Below the pieces are notes generated by a model. It was not told where the DNA came from and made no database searches. It was given only the letters and a program-made list of their open reading frames with translations. The position numbers were made by a program, and so were the translations under genes. Shown one piece after another: positions 24,444 through 33,117 of a stretch of DNA of 34,504 bases. Positions within the stretch are counted from its first letter, which is position 1. Every line of letters starts with the position of its first letter. The DNA is taken from positions 1 to 34,504 of the forward strand of contig CAZZBJ010000009.1 in assembly GCA_964652805.1 (NCBI GenBank), read 5' to 3'. This stretch comes from Claveliimonas sp964652805 (GTDB taxonomy: Bacteria > Bacillota > Clostridia > Lachnospirales > Lachnospiraceae).

Positions 24444-24473
24444 ATTATATGAGAATGAATATCATTTGGTCAA
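24444..24473 (-). promoter_or_regulatory. pfl promoter with Fur-like box in the spacer
   Basis: On the minus strand TTGACC (plus 24468-24473), 18 bases, then a perfect TATAAT (plus 24444-24449), about 70 bases before the pflB ATG. The spacer contains TGATATT-C-ATTCTCA (plus 24450-24464), a 7-1-7 inverted repeat whose arms each differ at one position from the Fur arm TGATAAT. A repressor bound there would occlude the promoter. Confidence 0.6.
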
Positions 24474-24574
24474 TAGATGGATTGTATTTATTCCTATACA
24501 GGATACAAACATGATAAAAATTATACATCTTTTAAATTTAAGAAATTTTTCAACATTTTTTCGATATTTTGGTG

Positions 24575-24580
24575 TATAGT
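24575..24580 (+). promoter_or_regulatory. Possible -10 element of the lipoprotein gene
   Basis: TATAGT lies about 40 bases upstream of the ATG at 24621 in a very AT-rich stretch. No good -35 is spaced correctly; TCAACA at 24550-24555 is 19 bases away. Confidence 0.3.
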
Positions 24581-24620
24581 GTTTGTAGTCAAAATTTCAG
24601 CGATGTGGAGTGTGGAGAAT

Positions 24621-25826
24621 ATGAAAATGTTAAGGAGAGCTTTGGCGTTCCTGGCCGGTGCGGCCATTGCGCTGGCAGGGTGCAGTCAGACCAGGATCAA
24701 CGATGGGGAGGAGCAGACAACGACCGTCAACAGGACAGAAGAGAAGGTGGACGAGGAGAAGGTGCGCCTGGACGCCCTGAATCCATCCGCCTACGGCAAT
24801 GTGGAAGGGCTGGCCCTGGAGGCGGGCACCTATATATCCATTATCGGGAAGGCCTCTGACGGGGATTTCTGGGACAATGTGGAGGAGGGAGCCCAGAAGG
24901 CTGTCTCCGATATCAACGACGCGCTTGGCTATGAGGGGGATGACCAGGTGTACGTGGTGTACAGCGGCCCCTCCGAGTCAGGGGATGTGGATGAGCAGGT
25001 GAACATCCTGGACGAGGAGCTGGCCAGGTATCCCCAGGCGGTGGGCATCTCCGTCATAGATTCCCAGTCCGGGGACGTGCAGTTTGACCTGGCGGCGGAG
25101 AACGGGATCTCCGTGGTGACATACGACTCCCTGAGCGACTACCAGAACGTGATGGCCAAGATCAGCACGGACAACGATGCGGCCGCCGCGGAAGCGGCGG
25201 ACCACCTGGCGGAGATCCTGGTGGAGAGCGGGGAGGTCCTGATCCTTGCCCACGACTCCCGCTCCCTGACCACCCAGGAGAGAGTGGACGGCTTTACCCG
25301 GAAGCTGGCGGCGGACCACCCGGAGATTACGGTGAGTACCACCTACTATCTGGATGAGCTTGACGAGCTGAAGGAGACCATAGCAGACGAGATCAATGCG
25401 GGAACCTACGCAAAGGAGGGGCAGGAGGCTGCCCCCATAGAGGACGAGGAGAGCCAGCTTGCCGCAGAGGATATCTCCGATGAGGAGGCCATGGACTATA
25501 TCTTTGCGAAAAACCCTGACGTCACAGCTATCTACGGTACAAGCGGGGAGGCGGTCATGACAGCTGTGGAGAACACCCGGCGGCTGGAGATGGAGGGCGT
25601 GAGCATCCTGGGCTTTGACGCCACCCAGGAGGAGGCCCGGGCTCTGGAGGAGGGGCTGGTGGACGGCCTCATCGTCCAGAACCCCTACGGCATGGGCTAC
25701 GCCACGGTGGTGGCCTGCTCAAGGGCCATCCTGGAACTGGGAAATGAGGCGGAGATAGACTCCGGCTACATCTGGATCACCGCAGACAACATGGAGGACC
25801 CGGAAGTGGCAGCCATGCTGTACTAA
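24621..25826 (+). CDS. Substrate-binding-type lipoprotein (periplasmic-binding-protein fold I)
   Basis: A roughly 401-residue exported protein. The N terminus MKMLRRALAFLAGAAIALAGC is a lipoprotein signal peptide with lipobox LAGC, so the mature protein should be anchored outside the membrane. The rest resembles sugar-binding proteins of the ribose/galactose type (Peripla_BP_4): ISIIGKASDGDFWDNVEEGA, a hinge region, and late FDATQEEARALEEGLVDGLI. An acidic insertion (about EGQEAAPIEDEE) interrupts the second lobe. No ABC ATPase or permease gene is adjacent, so it may serve a distant transporter or a sensor. ATG 24621 keeps a positively charged signal peptide; ATG 24627 is better spaced from GGAG. 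It is divergent from pflB. Confidence 0.82.
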   Translation: MKMLRRALAFLAGAAIALAGCSQTRINDGEEQTTTVNRTEEKVDEEKVRLDALNPSAYGNVEGLALEAGTYISIIGKASDGDFWDNVEEGAQKAVSDINDALGYEGDDQVYVVYSGPSESGDVDEQVNILDEELARYPQAVGISVIDSQSGDVQFDLAAENGISVVTYDSLSDYQNVMAKISTDNDAAAAEAADHLAEILVESGEVLILAHDSRSLTTQERVDGFTRKLAADHPEITVSTTYYLDELDELKETIADEINAGTYAKEGQEAAPIEDEESQLAAEDISDEEAMDYIFAKNPDVTAIYGTSGEAVMTAVENTRRLEMEGVSILGFDATQEEARALEEGLVDGLIVQNPYGMGYATVVACSRAILELGNEAEIDSGYIWITADNMEDPEVAAMLY

Positions 25827-25848
25827 GGATAGCTTTGCGTACAAACAG

Positions 25849-25886
25849 AAAAAGGAGGGCCTCAAGGGAATGTGGCCTTCCTTTTT
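25849..25886. terminator. Terminator between lipoprotein and histidine kinase genes
   Basis: AAAAAGGAGGGCC (25849-25861) pairs with GGCCTTCCTTTTT (25874-25886) with one mismatch and a 12-base loop. The T-run ends the plus-strand stem, and the A-run gives Ts on the other strand, so it can serve both convergent genes. Confidence 0.8.
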
Positions 25887-25904
25887 CGTGCGTTTTATAG
25901 AAAA

Positions 25905-27359
25905 CTAATTGCTCTTCTTGGGCAGGGAGAAGATGAACTCCGTCCCCACCCCCTCCGTGCTGATAACATTGATGTTCTCACCGTGGGCCTGGAGGGCCTC
26001 CTTGACGATGGACAGGCCCAAGCCGGTGCCCTTCTTGTCCTTCCCCCTGGAGGTGTCTGTCTTGTAGAAACGCTCCCAGATCTTGTTCAGGGAGTCCCTG
26101 GGGATGCCGATGCCGTAGTCCTTCACAGAGATGTAGACCTTGTCGCCCCGGTCCGTGGTCTCCAACGTGATGCTGGAGTCGGAGTCACTGAACTTGATGG
26201 CGTTGTCGATCAGGTTGTAGAGGACCTGCTGAATCTTTTTCCGATCCGCATACACGTTCAGATGGCGGGCGGCCAGGATCAGCTCGATGGAAATTTTTCT
26301 CTTTGTGCAGATGCCCTCAAAGGTAGCGGCCGTGTTCTTGATGACCTCGTGTATGTCAAAGACCTCCTTGTCCAGGAGGATGTCCTTTGTGTCAAACTCA
26401 TTGAGCGTCAGCAGGTCCCGGGTCAGGTCTGTCAGCCGCTCCGTCTCAAAGAGAATGATGCGCAGGTATTTCTGCTGCATCTCCGGCGGGATGGTGCCGT
26501 CCGCCATGGCCTCCGCATAGCCATTGATGGAGGTGAGAGGAGAGCGGAAATCGTGGGACACATTTGCCACGAATTTCTTCTGGTAGTCCTCCATGTCTCT
26601 GAGCTGTGCGGACATATAATTCAGAGAGGCAGATAAGTAGCCCATCTCGTCCTGGGTGGTCACCGGGATCTCGTACTCCAGGTTGCCGGAGGCGTACTGG
26701 GTGGCGGCTTCTGTTATTTTGCGCAGAGGCCGGTACACGAGAAACTGGAAGGCCAGCAGCACGATGAAGGAGAGTAGATAGATGATGATCACTGTAGCGT
26801 AGACAGAGCGCATCAGGGTGTCCCGGAAATCCGCCAGGTCAGAGACCTCCTTGTGGATCAGCAGGTAGCCCTTTGTGGAAAAGCCCTGGACCACCGGGGC
26901 GCTGACCGTGAGTACATCCTCCTCAAAATAGCCGTGATAGTTTCCCTCCTGGTAGGTGGCGCTGCCGCTGGCGGCGGGGTCAAAGTCCTGGATCTGGGCC
27001 GGGGCGGCAGGGTAGCTGTCAGGGCAGGAAGAAACCAGCACATTGCCCTCCCGGTCCACCAGCCAGACGGCGGCTTCCGCGTAGGCGGAAATGCCGTTCA
27101 GCTGCATCTTCACCTCGGAGACTGTGAGCAGGTCGCTGAAGTACTCAGGCAGGTAGTCGTTGGCCATGGCAGTGGCCTGAGCGTAGAGCCGGTTCGCCTC
27201 CGAGGACTTGAGGCCGCTGTAGGTCAGCCCTGAGGCCAGGGTGGCGGCGGTGAAAAGGCTCAGGAACCCGAGGATGATGTAGACGATGATAAATTTCAGG
27301 TACAGCGTGCTGTTCAGAGGAAGAGTATTCTTTTTTGCTTTTTTTCGTCTGAAAAACAT
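25905..27359 (-). CDS. Sensor histidine kinase
   Basis: A 484-residue membrane kinase with two transmembrane helices (about 22-44 and 186-208) flanking an extracytoplasmic sensor domain of about 140 residues. A HAMP linker (about 209-262) follows, then a HisKA domain with H269 in ANVSHDFRSPLTS. The ATPase domain shows NLIDNAIKFSDS (N box), DYGIGIP (G1) and KGTGLGLSIVKEAL (G2). It should phosphorylate the OmpR-type regulator encoded just upstream, 16 bases away. The signal is unknown; the sensor domain has no motif I recognise beyond a general Cache/PAS-like size. Confidence 0.93.
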   Translation of the reverse strand: MFFRRKKAKKNTLPLNSTLYLKFIIVYIILGFLSLFTAATLASGLTYSGLKSSEANRLYAQATAMANDYLPEYFSDLLTVSEVKMQLNGISAYAEAAVWLVDREGNVLVSSCPDSYPAAPAQIQDFDPAASGSATYQEGNYHGYFEEDVLTVSAPVVQGFSTKGYLLIHKEVSDLADFRDTLMRSVYATVIIIYLLSFIVLLAFQFLVYRPLRKITEAATQYASGNLEYEIPVTTQDEMGYLSASLNYMSAQLRDMEDYQKKFVANVSHDFRSPLTSINGYAEAMADGTIPPEMQQKYLRIILFETERLTDLTRDLLTLNEFDTKDILLDKEVFDIHEVIKNTAATFEGICTKRKISIELILAARHLNVYADRKKIQQVLYNLIDNAIKFSDSDSSITLETTDRGDKVYISVKDYGIGIPRDSLNKIWERFYKTDTSRGKDKKGTGLGLSIVKEALQAHGENINVISTEGVGTEFIFSLPKKSN

Positions 27360-27375
27360 GATGTTACCTCGAACA

Positions 27376-28077
27376 CTATTTTACCTCAAATTTATAGCCG
27401 ATGCCCCACACGGTGGCAAGAGACCAGGAGGGGTGGTCCTTGATCTTCTCCCGGAGGCGCTTGATGTGCACGTCCACGGTCCGGGTGTCGCCGATGTACT
27501 CGTACCCCCATATCTGGTCCAGGAGCTGCTCTCTTGTGAACACCTGGTTCGGAGAGGAGGCAAGGAAATAGAGGAGCTCCAGCTCCTTTGGCGGCATGTC
27601 CACATTCTTCCCGTCCAGAAGGACAGAGTAGTTGGTCAGATTGATGACAATGCCGGGGTACTCCACGCATTTACCCCGCTCTTCCCTGGGAGCCTCCTGG
27701 CGGGCCGGCTGGCAGCGCCGAAGGACAGCCCGCACCCTGGCCACCATCTCCTTGGAGTCAAAGGGCTTCATGATGTAGTCATCCGCCCCCAGTTCCAGTC
27801 CCAGCACCTTGTCAAACACCTCCCCCTTGGCGGAAAGCATGATGACAGGGGTCTGGGAGCGGCTGCGAATCTCCCGGCATACCTGGTACCCGTCGATGCC
27901 GGGCAGCATCAGATCCAGGAGAATGAGGTTCGGGTGGTACAGGTCAAATGCCTTCAGGGCCTCTTCCCCGTCGTGGACGATCATGGTGTCAAAGCATTCC
28001 TTTGTCAGGTACAAAGAGATCAGCTCCGCAATATTTTCATCGTCATCTACGATCAGTATTTTCTGTTTGTTTACCAT
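27376..28077 (-). CDS. OmpR/PhoB-family response regulator
   Basis: A 233-residue two-domain regulator. The receiver domain has the acidic pocket VDDDEN (D11-D13), the phosphoacceptor D55 in LLDLMLPG, and the conserved lysine in MLSAKGE. The C-terminal winged helix (about 135-233) has PPKELELLYFLASSPNQVFTR and TRTVDVHIKRLREKI, typical of OmpR/PhoB DNA-binding domains. I chose the ATG at 28077, with GGGAGG about seven bases upstream; the frame is open eight codons further but has no ribosome binding site there. It lies 32 bases downstream of mutS2 and 16 bases upstream of its kinase, so the three are probably cotranscribed. Confidence 0.94.
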   Translation of the reverse strand: MVNKQKILIVDDDENIAELISLYLTKECFDTMIVHDGEEALKAFDLYHPNLILLDLMLPGIDGYQVCREIRSRSQTPVIMLSAKGEVFDKVLGLELGADDYIMKPFDSKEMVARVRAVLRRCQPARQEAPREERGKCVEYPGIVINLTNYSVLLDGKNVDMPPKELELLYFLASSPNQVFTREQLLDQIWGYEYIGDTRTVDVHIKRLREKIKDHPSWSLATVWGIGYKFEVK

Positions 28078-28109
28078 AAATATCCTCCCTCTTAAGATCA
28101 TGTCAGTCT

Positions 28110-30477
28110 CTATTTGAATTCTACGATGGTGACCCCCGCATCTCCCTCGCCGAAGGCGGCCAGGTGGAAATCCTTCACGTGCTTCTGTCTGCGCAGATAT
28201 TTGTGGACGCCATTGCGCAGGGCGCCGGTACCCTTGCCGTGGACGATGCGCACCTGGTTTATGTGGGCCAGGTAGGCGTCGTCCAGGTATTTGTCCAGCT
28301 CCGCCACGGCCTCGTCTACGGTCTTCCCGAGGAGGTTGATCTCCGGGCTGACGGACAGGGATTTGCCCACCTTCATCTTGCCCTGGGAAGTGCGCCGCAG
28401 ATGTTTCGCCGCTGAGTACACGGGCGTCTCCTCGATGATCTCCAGGTCGGAGATGTTGACCTGGGAGTTGAGGATGCCCATCTGCACGTTCACATTCCCC
28501 TTTGCGTCGGGCAGGGAGGTGACGGTGCCGTTCAGGTTCAGGCTCAGCACACGGACAGACTCGCCCAGCTTGAAATCGCCGGGCTTATGCTGCTTCCTGG
28601 GCTTTGCGGTCTCCAACTTTTTGCCGGAACCGGTGGAGGCGATCTTCTTGCGGAGACGCTCCCGCTCCTTCTCCATCTCCGCGGCGGAGATGTTCTCCTT
28701 GCCGAATTTGCGGAAATTTTTCATAGTCTCATCGGCCATCTCCTTGGCCTCTTCCAGGATGGCCCGGGCCTTTTCGTTTGCCTCCTCCAGGATGCGGCTG
28801 CGCTGGGCATCCAGCTTCTCCTGGCGGGCGGCGGTCTCGTTCTTCAGTTTCTCCAGCTCCCGGCGGTAAGCGCGGATCTCCTCTTTTTCCTTGTCGATGG
28901 TGCGGCGGCTCTGCTCCAGGTTCGTCAGCAGATCCTCAAAGGACTCCTCCTGCTCGGAAAGCTGCTTTTTCGCCTCGTCGATGATGTAGTCCGGCAGCCC
29001 CAGTCTGCTGGAGATGGCAAAAGCGTTGCTCTTGCCGGGGATGCCGATGAGAAGCCGGTAGGTGGGCCGCAGGGCGGCCACGNNNNNNNNNNTCCACTCC
29101 CTCTGTGGAGAGGGCAAACACCTTCAGCTCGCTGTAGTGGGTGGTGGCCATGGTGCGGATGCCCTGCCTGTGGAGGTGCTCCAGGATGGCGATAGCCAGG
29201 GCGGCTCCCTCGGTGGGGTCTGTGCCGGCCCCCAGCTCGTCGAAGAGCACCAGGCTGTCCGGGGTGATATGCTTTAAAAAGGACACGATGTTTGTCATGT
29301 GGGAGGAGAAGGTGCTGAGGCTCTGCTCAATGCTCTGCTCGTCCCCGATGTCCGCGAACACATTGGTAAACACACCCAGCTCGGAGCGGTCCAGGGCCGG
29401 GATGTGAAGGCCTGCCTGTCCCATCAGGGTGAAAAGTCCCACGGTCTTTAAGGAGACCGTCTTTCCTCCCGTATTGGGGCCTGTGATGATGAGCAGGTCA
29501 AAGTCCTCCCCCAGCGTAAGGGAGATGGGGACCACGGTCTTTGGGTCCAGAAGGGGATGACGCCCCTGGCGGATCCGTATTCTCCGCTCGTTGTTGAAGA
29601 GGGGGCGGCTGGCGTTCATGGAGAGGGCCAGGGCTCCCCTCGCAAAGATGAAATCCAGCTCTGTCATGGCCTTGTAGTCTGCCCGGATGGCGTCCACATG
29701 CCGGGCGGTTTCGTTGCTTAAGTCCGCCAGGATGACCTGGATCTCCTCCTGCTCCTTTCCGTAGAGCTCCTTCAGGTCATTGTTCAGCTTGACAATGGAC
29801 ATGGGCTCGATGAACAAGGTGGAGCCGGTGGAGGACTGGTCGTGGATCATGCCCGGCACCTGGCTTCTGTACTCGGCCTTCACGGGGATACAGTACCGGT
29901 CCCCTCTCATGGTGATGAGGGCGTCCTGCAGATAGCTGCGCAGAGGGCCATTTACAAGGGAGGTCAAGGTGGAGTGTATCTTATCCCCGGCCAGACTGAT
30001 CTGGCGGCGGATGTGCTTCAGCCCCGGGCTGGCCTCGTCGCTGATCTCCTCCTCGCTGATGATGCAGCGGTCGATCTCGCCCGCCAGATTGGTGAGGGGC
30101 TCGATCTGGTCAAAATAGACGTCCAGGCAGTCAGCGGCCTCGTCCACTGTCTCGTGGCGGCCGTAGGACTTTGCCCTGCCGGCGGCCTTCAGGATCTTGC
30201 AGATGCGCAGGAGCTCTCCGGCCCCCAAAGTCCCGCCGATCTCCAGGCGCTTCAGGGAATCGCTCACCGGGTCGCAGCCGGAGAAAGACAGGCGGCCCTT
30301 CTTCACGATCCTTGTGAAGGCGGCCTGGGTCTGCTCCTGGGCGGTCTCTATTTTATGGATGTCTGTGTATGGCTTCAGGGAGCGGCAGAACCGCACACCC
30401 CCCGGGCAGGTCGCCTGGGCGGTGAGAAGGTCTGCCACTTTGTCAAATTCCAGTTTTGTCAGTGTTTTATGATTCAT
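28110..30477 (-). CDS. mutS2: MutS2 (endonuclease/ribosome-rescue MutS2 family), interrupted by an assembly gap
   Basis: MutS2 proteins combine a MutS-type ATPase with a C-terminal Smr domain; reported roles are suppression of recombination and, in Bacillus, splitting of collided ribosomes. Before the gap the N-terminal 461 residues contain Walker A ITGPNTGGKT (331-340) and Walker B LFDELGAGTD (411-420). After it come LRPTYRLLIGIPGKSNAF, a long coiled coil, and the Smr domain with VHGKGTG. Ten Ns at 29083-29092 break the frame. Family comparison suggests about 21 bases are missing, a multiple of three, so the gene is probably intact. The start at 30477 has an AGGTGA site. Total length near 790 residues fits the family. 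Confidence 0.93.
29083..29092. other. Assembly gap (10 Ns) inside mutS2
   Basis: Ten N characters interrupt mutS2 between the conserved segments ALSTEGV and ALRPTYRLL. Ten is not a multiple of three and shifts the apparent frame, so the number is a placeholder and not a measured length. Confidence 0.98.
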
Positions 30478-30507
30478 GATAGGTTCACCTGTATTACTTG
30501 TTTATAT

Positions 30508-30521
30508 GCGGAACGTTCCGC
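30508..30521. repeat. 14-bp perfect palindrome in the mutS2 leader
   Basis: GCGGAACGTTCCGC reads the same on both strands. It lies about 30 bases upstream of the mutS2 start and within its likely leader. It could be an operator or a small hairpin. The probable mutS2 -10, TATAAT on the minus strand, is at plus 30620-30625, with no strong -35. Confidence 0.45.
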
Positions 30522-30657
30522 GGCTCCGGCGGATGAGGAGCGGATTTCTCCGGTTTTGCCAAAAACCGCTCTGTGCGCAGGTATGACAGCCGTGATGCAG
30601 TTATTATGCCGATGTGGTTATTATAGCTTATTTACAGAGGAAAGGAAAGGATAATTA

Positions 30658-30686
30658 TTGAACATTGCGGGGGGATATTGTATACT
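30658..30686 (+). promoter_or_regulatory. Promoter of the HtrA-like gene
   Basis: TTGAAC (30658-30663), 17 bases, TATACT (30681-30686), about 30 bases before the ATG at 30718. Its position rules out the longer open frame that begins at 30658. Confidence 0.65.
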
Positions 30687-30717
30687 AAAACAAGGATTGC
30701 ACAAGGAGAAGATAGTC

Positions 30718-32004
30718 ATGGAATATCGTGAAAATCCTGAAGATAGCAGAGAGGAAAACGAAGAAGAAAAGAAAGAAGAATTTTCCTTTATGCAGGAAAC
30801 GATCAAGGATGAGAACGTAGGATACAGGAAGATCCGCAGCGCGGTCTTGAAATATGCGGGCCTGGGTCTGATATTTGGACTTGCGGCCTGCCTGGGATTT
30901 TATGCCCTCAAGCCCTGGGCGGAGGACTGGTTTTCCGGCAATCCCAAGGAAATCACCATCCCGGAGGAGGAAGAGGAGGAGCCCCAGGAAGGAGAGGAAG
31001 GACAGACAGAAGAGACCGCTCCTGTTCTCACGGTGGATGATTACGAGGAACTGAACCAGGCTCTTGTGACTGTGGCGAACACGGTAAACAGGAGCATGGT
31101 GGAGATATCTGTCCAGGTTTCCCAATCGGAAGAGCAGGACCAGGCGCTTGTAGACGAGAACAGCGTGGCGGGCGTCATTTTTGAGGACAACGGCGTAGAA
31201 TTCCTGGTGGCGGCCAAAAGTCTGGCCGTGCCGGAGGGAGGCTCTCTGCAGGCCCGGCTTGTGGACGGCAATTCCTACAGCGTCAGTGTGAAAAGGCGGG
31301 ATACCAACCTTGGCATTGCGGTCTACGCCATTGCGAAAAACGACCTGTCAGAAAATGTTCGGACCCAGATCCAGACAGTGGCTCTGGGCAGCTCGGGGAG
31401 CGTCTCAAAGGGAGATCTTGTCATTGCCATGGGCAGCCCCTTCGGGTATTATGGCGGCATGGGCATTGGCGTTGTCTCCTCCACCAGAAAGACAGTCAGC
31501 CAGGCGGACGGAGACTACAGCCTGCTGTGTACGGATATCGGCGGCAGCACAAGCGGCACCGGGATCCTGCTCAACACGGACGGCCAGATCATCGGCCTGA
31601 TCGATCAGGAGCGCTTCTACGAGGACGGAGAGTCCGGTCCGGTGGCGGCCTACGGCATCTCTGATCTGAAGGACGCCCTGGAATTTCTGTCCAACGGGCA
31701 GTCCGTTCCTTACATCGGCATACAGGGAGTCACGGTGACAGAGGAGCTGACAACCAGTCAGGGCATCCCTGCCGGCGTTTATGTGCAGGAGGTCAGCGCT
31801 GACTCGCCGGCCATGGCGGCGGGCATCCAGAGCGGCGATGTGCTCACCGAGGTGGACGGCACATCAGTGACGACTCTGTCCGGCTACAACAAGGCCCTGA
31901 TGCAGCAGGAGACAGGAAACGAGATACAGATCCAGGGGCAGCGCCAGGGAACCGGCGGCTATGTGGACATCACCTTCCGGGTGACTGTGGGAAGTAAAGA
32001 GTAA
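30718..32004 (+). CDS. HtrA-like membrane-anchored PDZ protein, probably a pseudoprotease
   Basis: A 428-residue protein with a charged cytoplasmic N terminus, one transmembrane helix (about 46-64), an acidic linker (83-99), a trypsin-like domain (about 115-300) and a C-terminal PDZ domain (about 333-425; VYVQEVSADSPAMAAGIQSGDVL). The layout equals that of HtrA/DegS quality-control proteases outside the membrane. However, where the catalytic His is expected the sequence reads FLVAAKSLAV without His; the Asp position (DLAV in active enzymes) reads G199-I-A-V; and the GNSGG motif reads STSGTG, leaving at best a serine (S279). It probably binds rather than cleaves. Start chosen at 30718 (AAGGAG upstream). 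yhaM follows after 70 bases. Confidence 0.85.
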   Translation: MEYRENPEDSREENEEEKKEEFSFMQETIKDENVGYRKIRSAVLKYAGLGLIFGLAACLGFYALKPWAEDWFSGNPKEITIPEEEEEEPQEGEEGQTEETAPVLTVDDYEELNQALVTVANTVNRSMVEISVQVSQSEEQDQALVDENSVAGVIFEDNGVEFLVAAKSLAVPEGGSLQARLVDGNSYSVSVKRRDTNLGIAVYAIAKNDLSENVRTQIQTVALGSSGSVSKGDLVIAMGSPFGYYGGMGIGVVSSTRKTVSQADGDYSLLCTDIGGSTSGTGILLNTDGQIIGLIDQERFYEDGESGPVAAYGISDLKDALEFLSNGQSVPYIGIQGVTVTEELTTSQGIPAGVYVQEVSADSPAMAAGIQSGDVLTEVDGTSVTTLSGYNKALMQQETGNEIQIQGQRQGTGGYVDITFRVTVGSKE

Positions 32005-32074
32005 GAAAACGCAAAAGCCCCAAACATTAAAGGACGCAAGAGAATTAGAAAATTATTAGAAAGAGGCATTTTAT

Positions 32075-33019
32075 ATGAGATATATCAACACGCTCTGCGA
32101 GGGAGAGACTATCAGGAACATTTACCTGTGCAAGGGCAAACGTTCCGCTGAGACAAGAAACGGCAAACCATACGACAACCTGATCCTCCAGGACAAGACA
32201 GGAATACTGGACGGAAAGGTGTGGGATCCTAACTCCAGCGGCATCGCAGACTACGAGGAGATGGATTTCATCGAGGTGTACGGCGAGGTCATCAGCTACA
32301 ACAACGCGCGGCAGCTGAACATCAAGCAGATCCGCAGGGCCTGCGAGGACGAGTACAACCCGGCGGATTACATGCCTTCCACGGAGAAGGATCCGGAGGC
32401 CATGTACCAGGAGCTCTTATCCTACGGCCGTCAGGTGAAAAACCCGTATCTTCGGAAGATCATAGAGTACTACTTTGAAAACGACCCGGATTTCATTAAG
32501 AAATTCAAGAACCACTCCGCGGCCAAGACCGTTCACCACGGCTTTGCCGGCGGCCTTCTGGAGCACACCCTCAGCGTGGTGAGGTTCTGCGAGTACATGG
32601 CGGGAGCCTACTCCATCCTGAACCGGGATCTTCTCTACACCGCGGCCATGTGCCATGACATCGGGAAGATCAAAGAGCTGTCTTCCTTCCCGGCAAATGA
32701 CTACACAGATGACGGCCAGCTTCTTGGCCACATCGTCATCGGTGTGGAGATGATCAGCGACGCCATCCGCACCATTCCGGATTTCCCGGAGGTACTGGCG
32801 AGCGAGCTAAAGCACTGCGTCATCGCCCACCACGGTGAAATGGAGTACGGTTCCCCGAAGAAGCCGGCTCTGGCTGAGGCCATGGCTCTCAATTTCGCAG
32901 ACTGCACGGACGCCAAGATGCAGACGCTGACCGAGATCTTCAAGGATAAGCAGGGCAGCAGGGAGTGGCTGGGATACAATCGGTTCTTCGAGACAAACCT
33001 GCGCCGGACGGAGATGTGA
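32075..33019 (+). CDS. yhaM: 3'-5' exoribonuclease YhaM family protein
   Basis: A 314-residue cytoplasmic nuclease with an N-terminal OB-fold (about 10-95; LILQDKTGILDGKVWD) and a C-terminal HD domain. HD-type metal-binding motifs visible are HHGFAGGLLEHTLSV, MCHDIGK and IAHHGEMEYGSPKKP. YhaM trims RNA ends, and in some reports DNA, in Firmicutes. Length and layout match the Bacillus protein. An AGAGG site precedes the ATG. The 70 bases to the upstream HtrA-like gene hold no obvious promoter or terminator, so the two may be cotranscribed. Confidence 0.93.
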   Translation: MRYINTLCEGETIRNIYLCKGKRSAETRNGKPYDNLILQDKTGILDGKVWDPNSSGIADYEEMDFIEVYGEVISYNNARQLNIKQIRRACEDEYNPADYMPSTEKDPEAMYQELLSYGRQVKNPYLRKIIEYYFENDPDFIKKFKNHSAAKTVHHGFAGGLLEHTLSVVRFCEYMAGAYSILNRDLLYTAAMCHDIGKIKELSSFPANDYTDDGQLLGHIVIGVEMISDAIRTIPDFPEVLASELKHCVIAHHGEMEYGSPKKPALAEAMALNFADCTDAKMQTLTEIFKDKQGSREWLGYNRFFETNLRRTEM

Positions 33020-33033
33020 ATAGTATGAAATGT

Positions 33034-33075
33034 ATTTGGGGACGTAACAACGTTTAAAAGTGTTACGTCCCAAAT
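33034..33075. repeat. Long imperfect palindrome between yhaM and the methyltransferase gene
   Basis: ATTTGGGGACGTAACA (33034-33049) pairs with TGTTACGTCCCAAAT (33061-33075) with one bulged G and an 11-base loop. No T-run follows on the plus strand, so it is not a typical terminator. A GGGGACG-type palindrome of this size resembles REP-like intergenic elements moved by Y1 (RAYT) transposases, but no transposase gene is present. Confidence 0.6.
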
Positions 33076-33117
33076 TCATATAACTGGTGTGTAAAAGTGG
33101 CACAAAGGGGAATGTTT

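Noticed and set aside
29083..30477. mutS2 as a truncated pseudogene
   Set aside because: The break coincides exactly with the run of Ns, and both flanks continue the MutS2 family sequence.
30508..30521. LexA-type SOS box upstream of mutS2
   Set aside because: The palindrome has GAAC and GTTC with no spacer, whereas LexA boxes need a four-base spacer between these half-sites.
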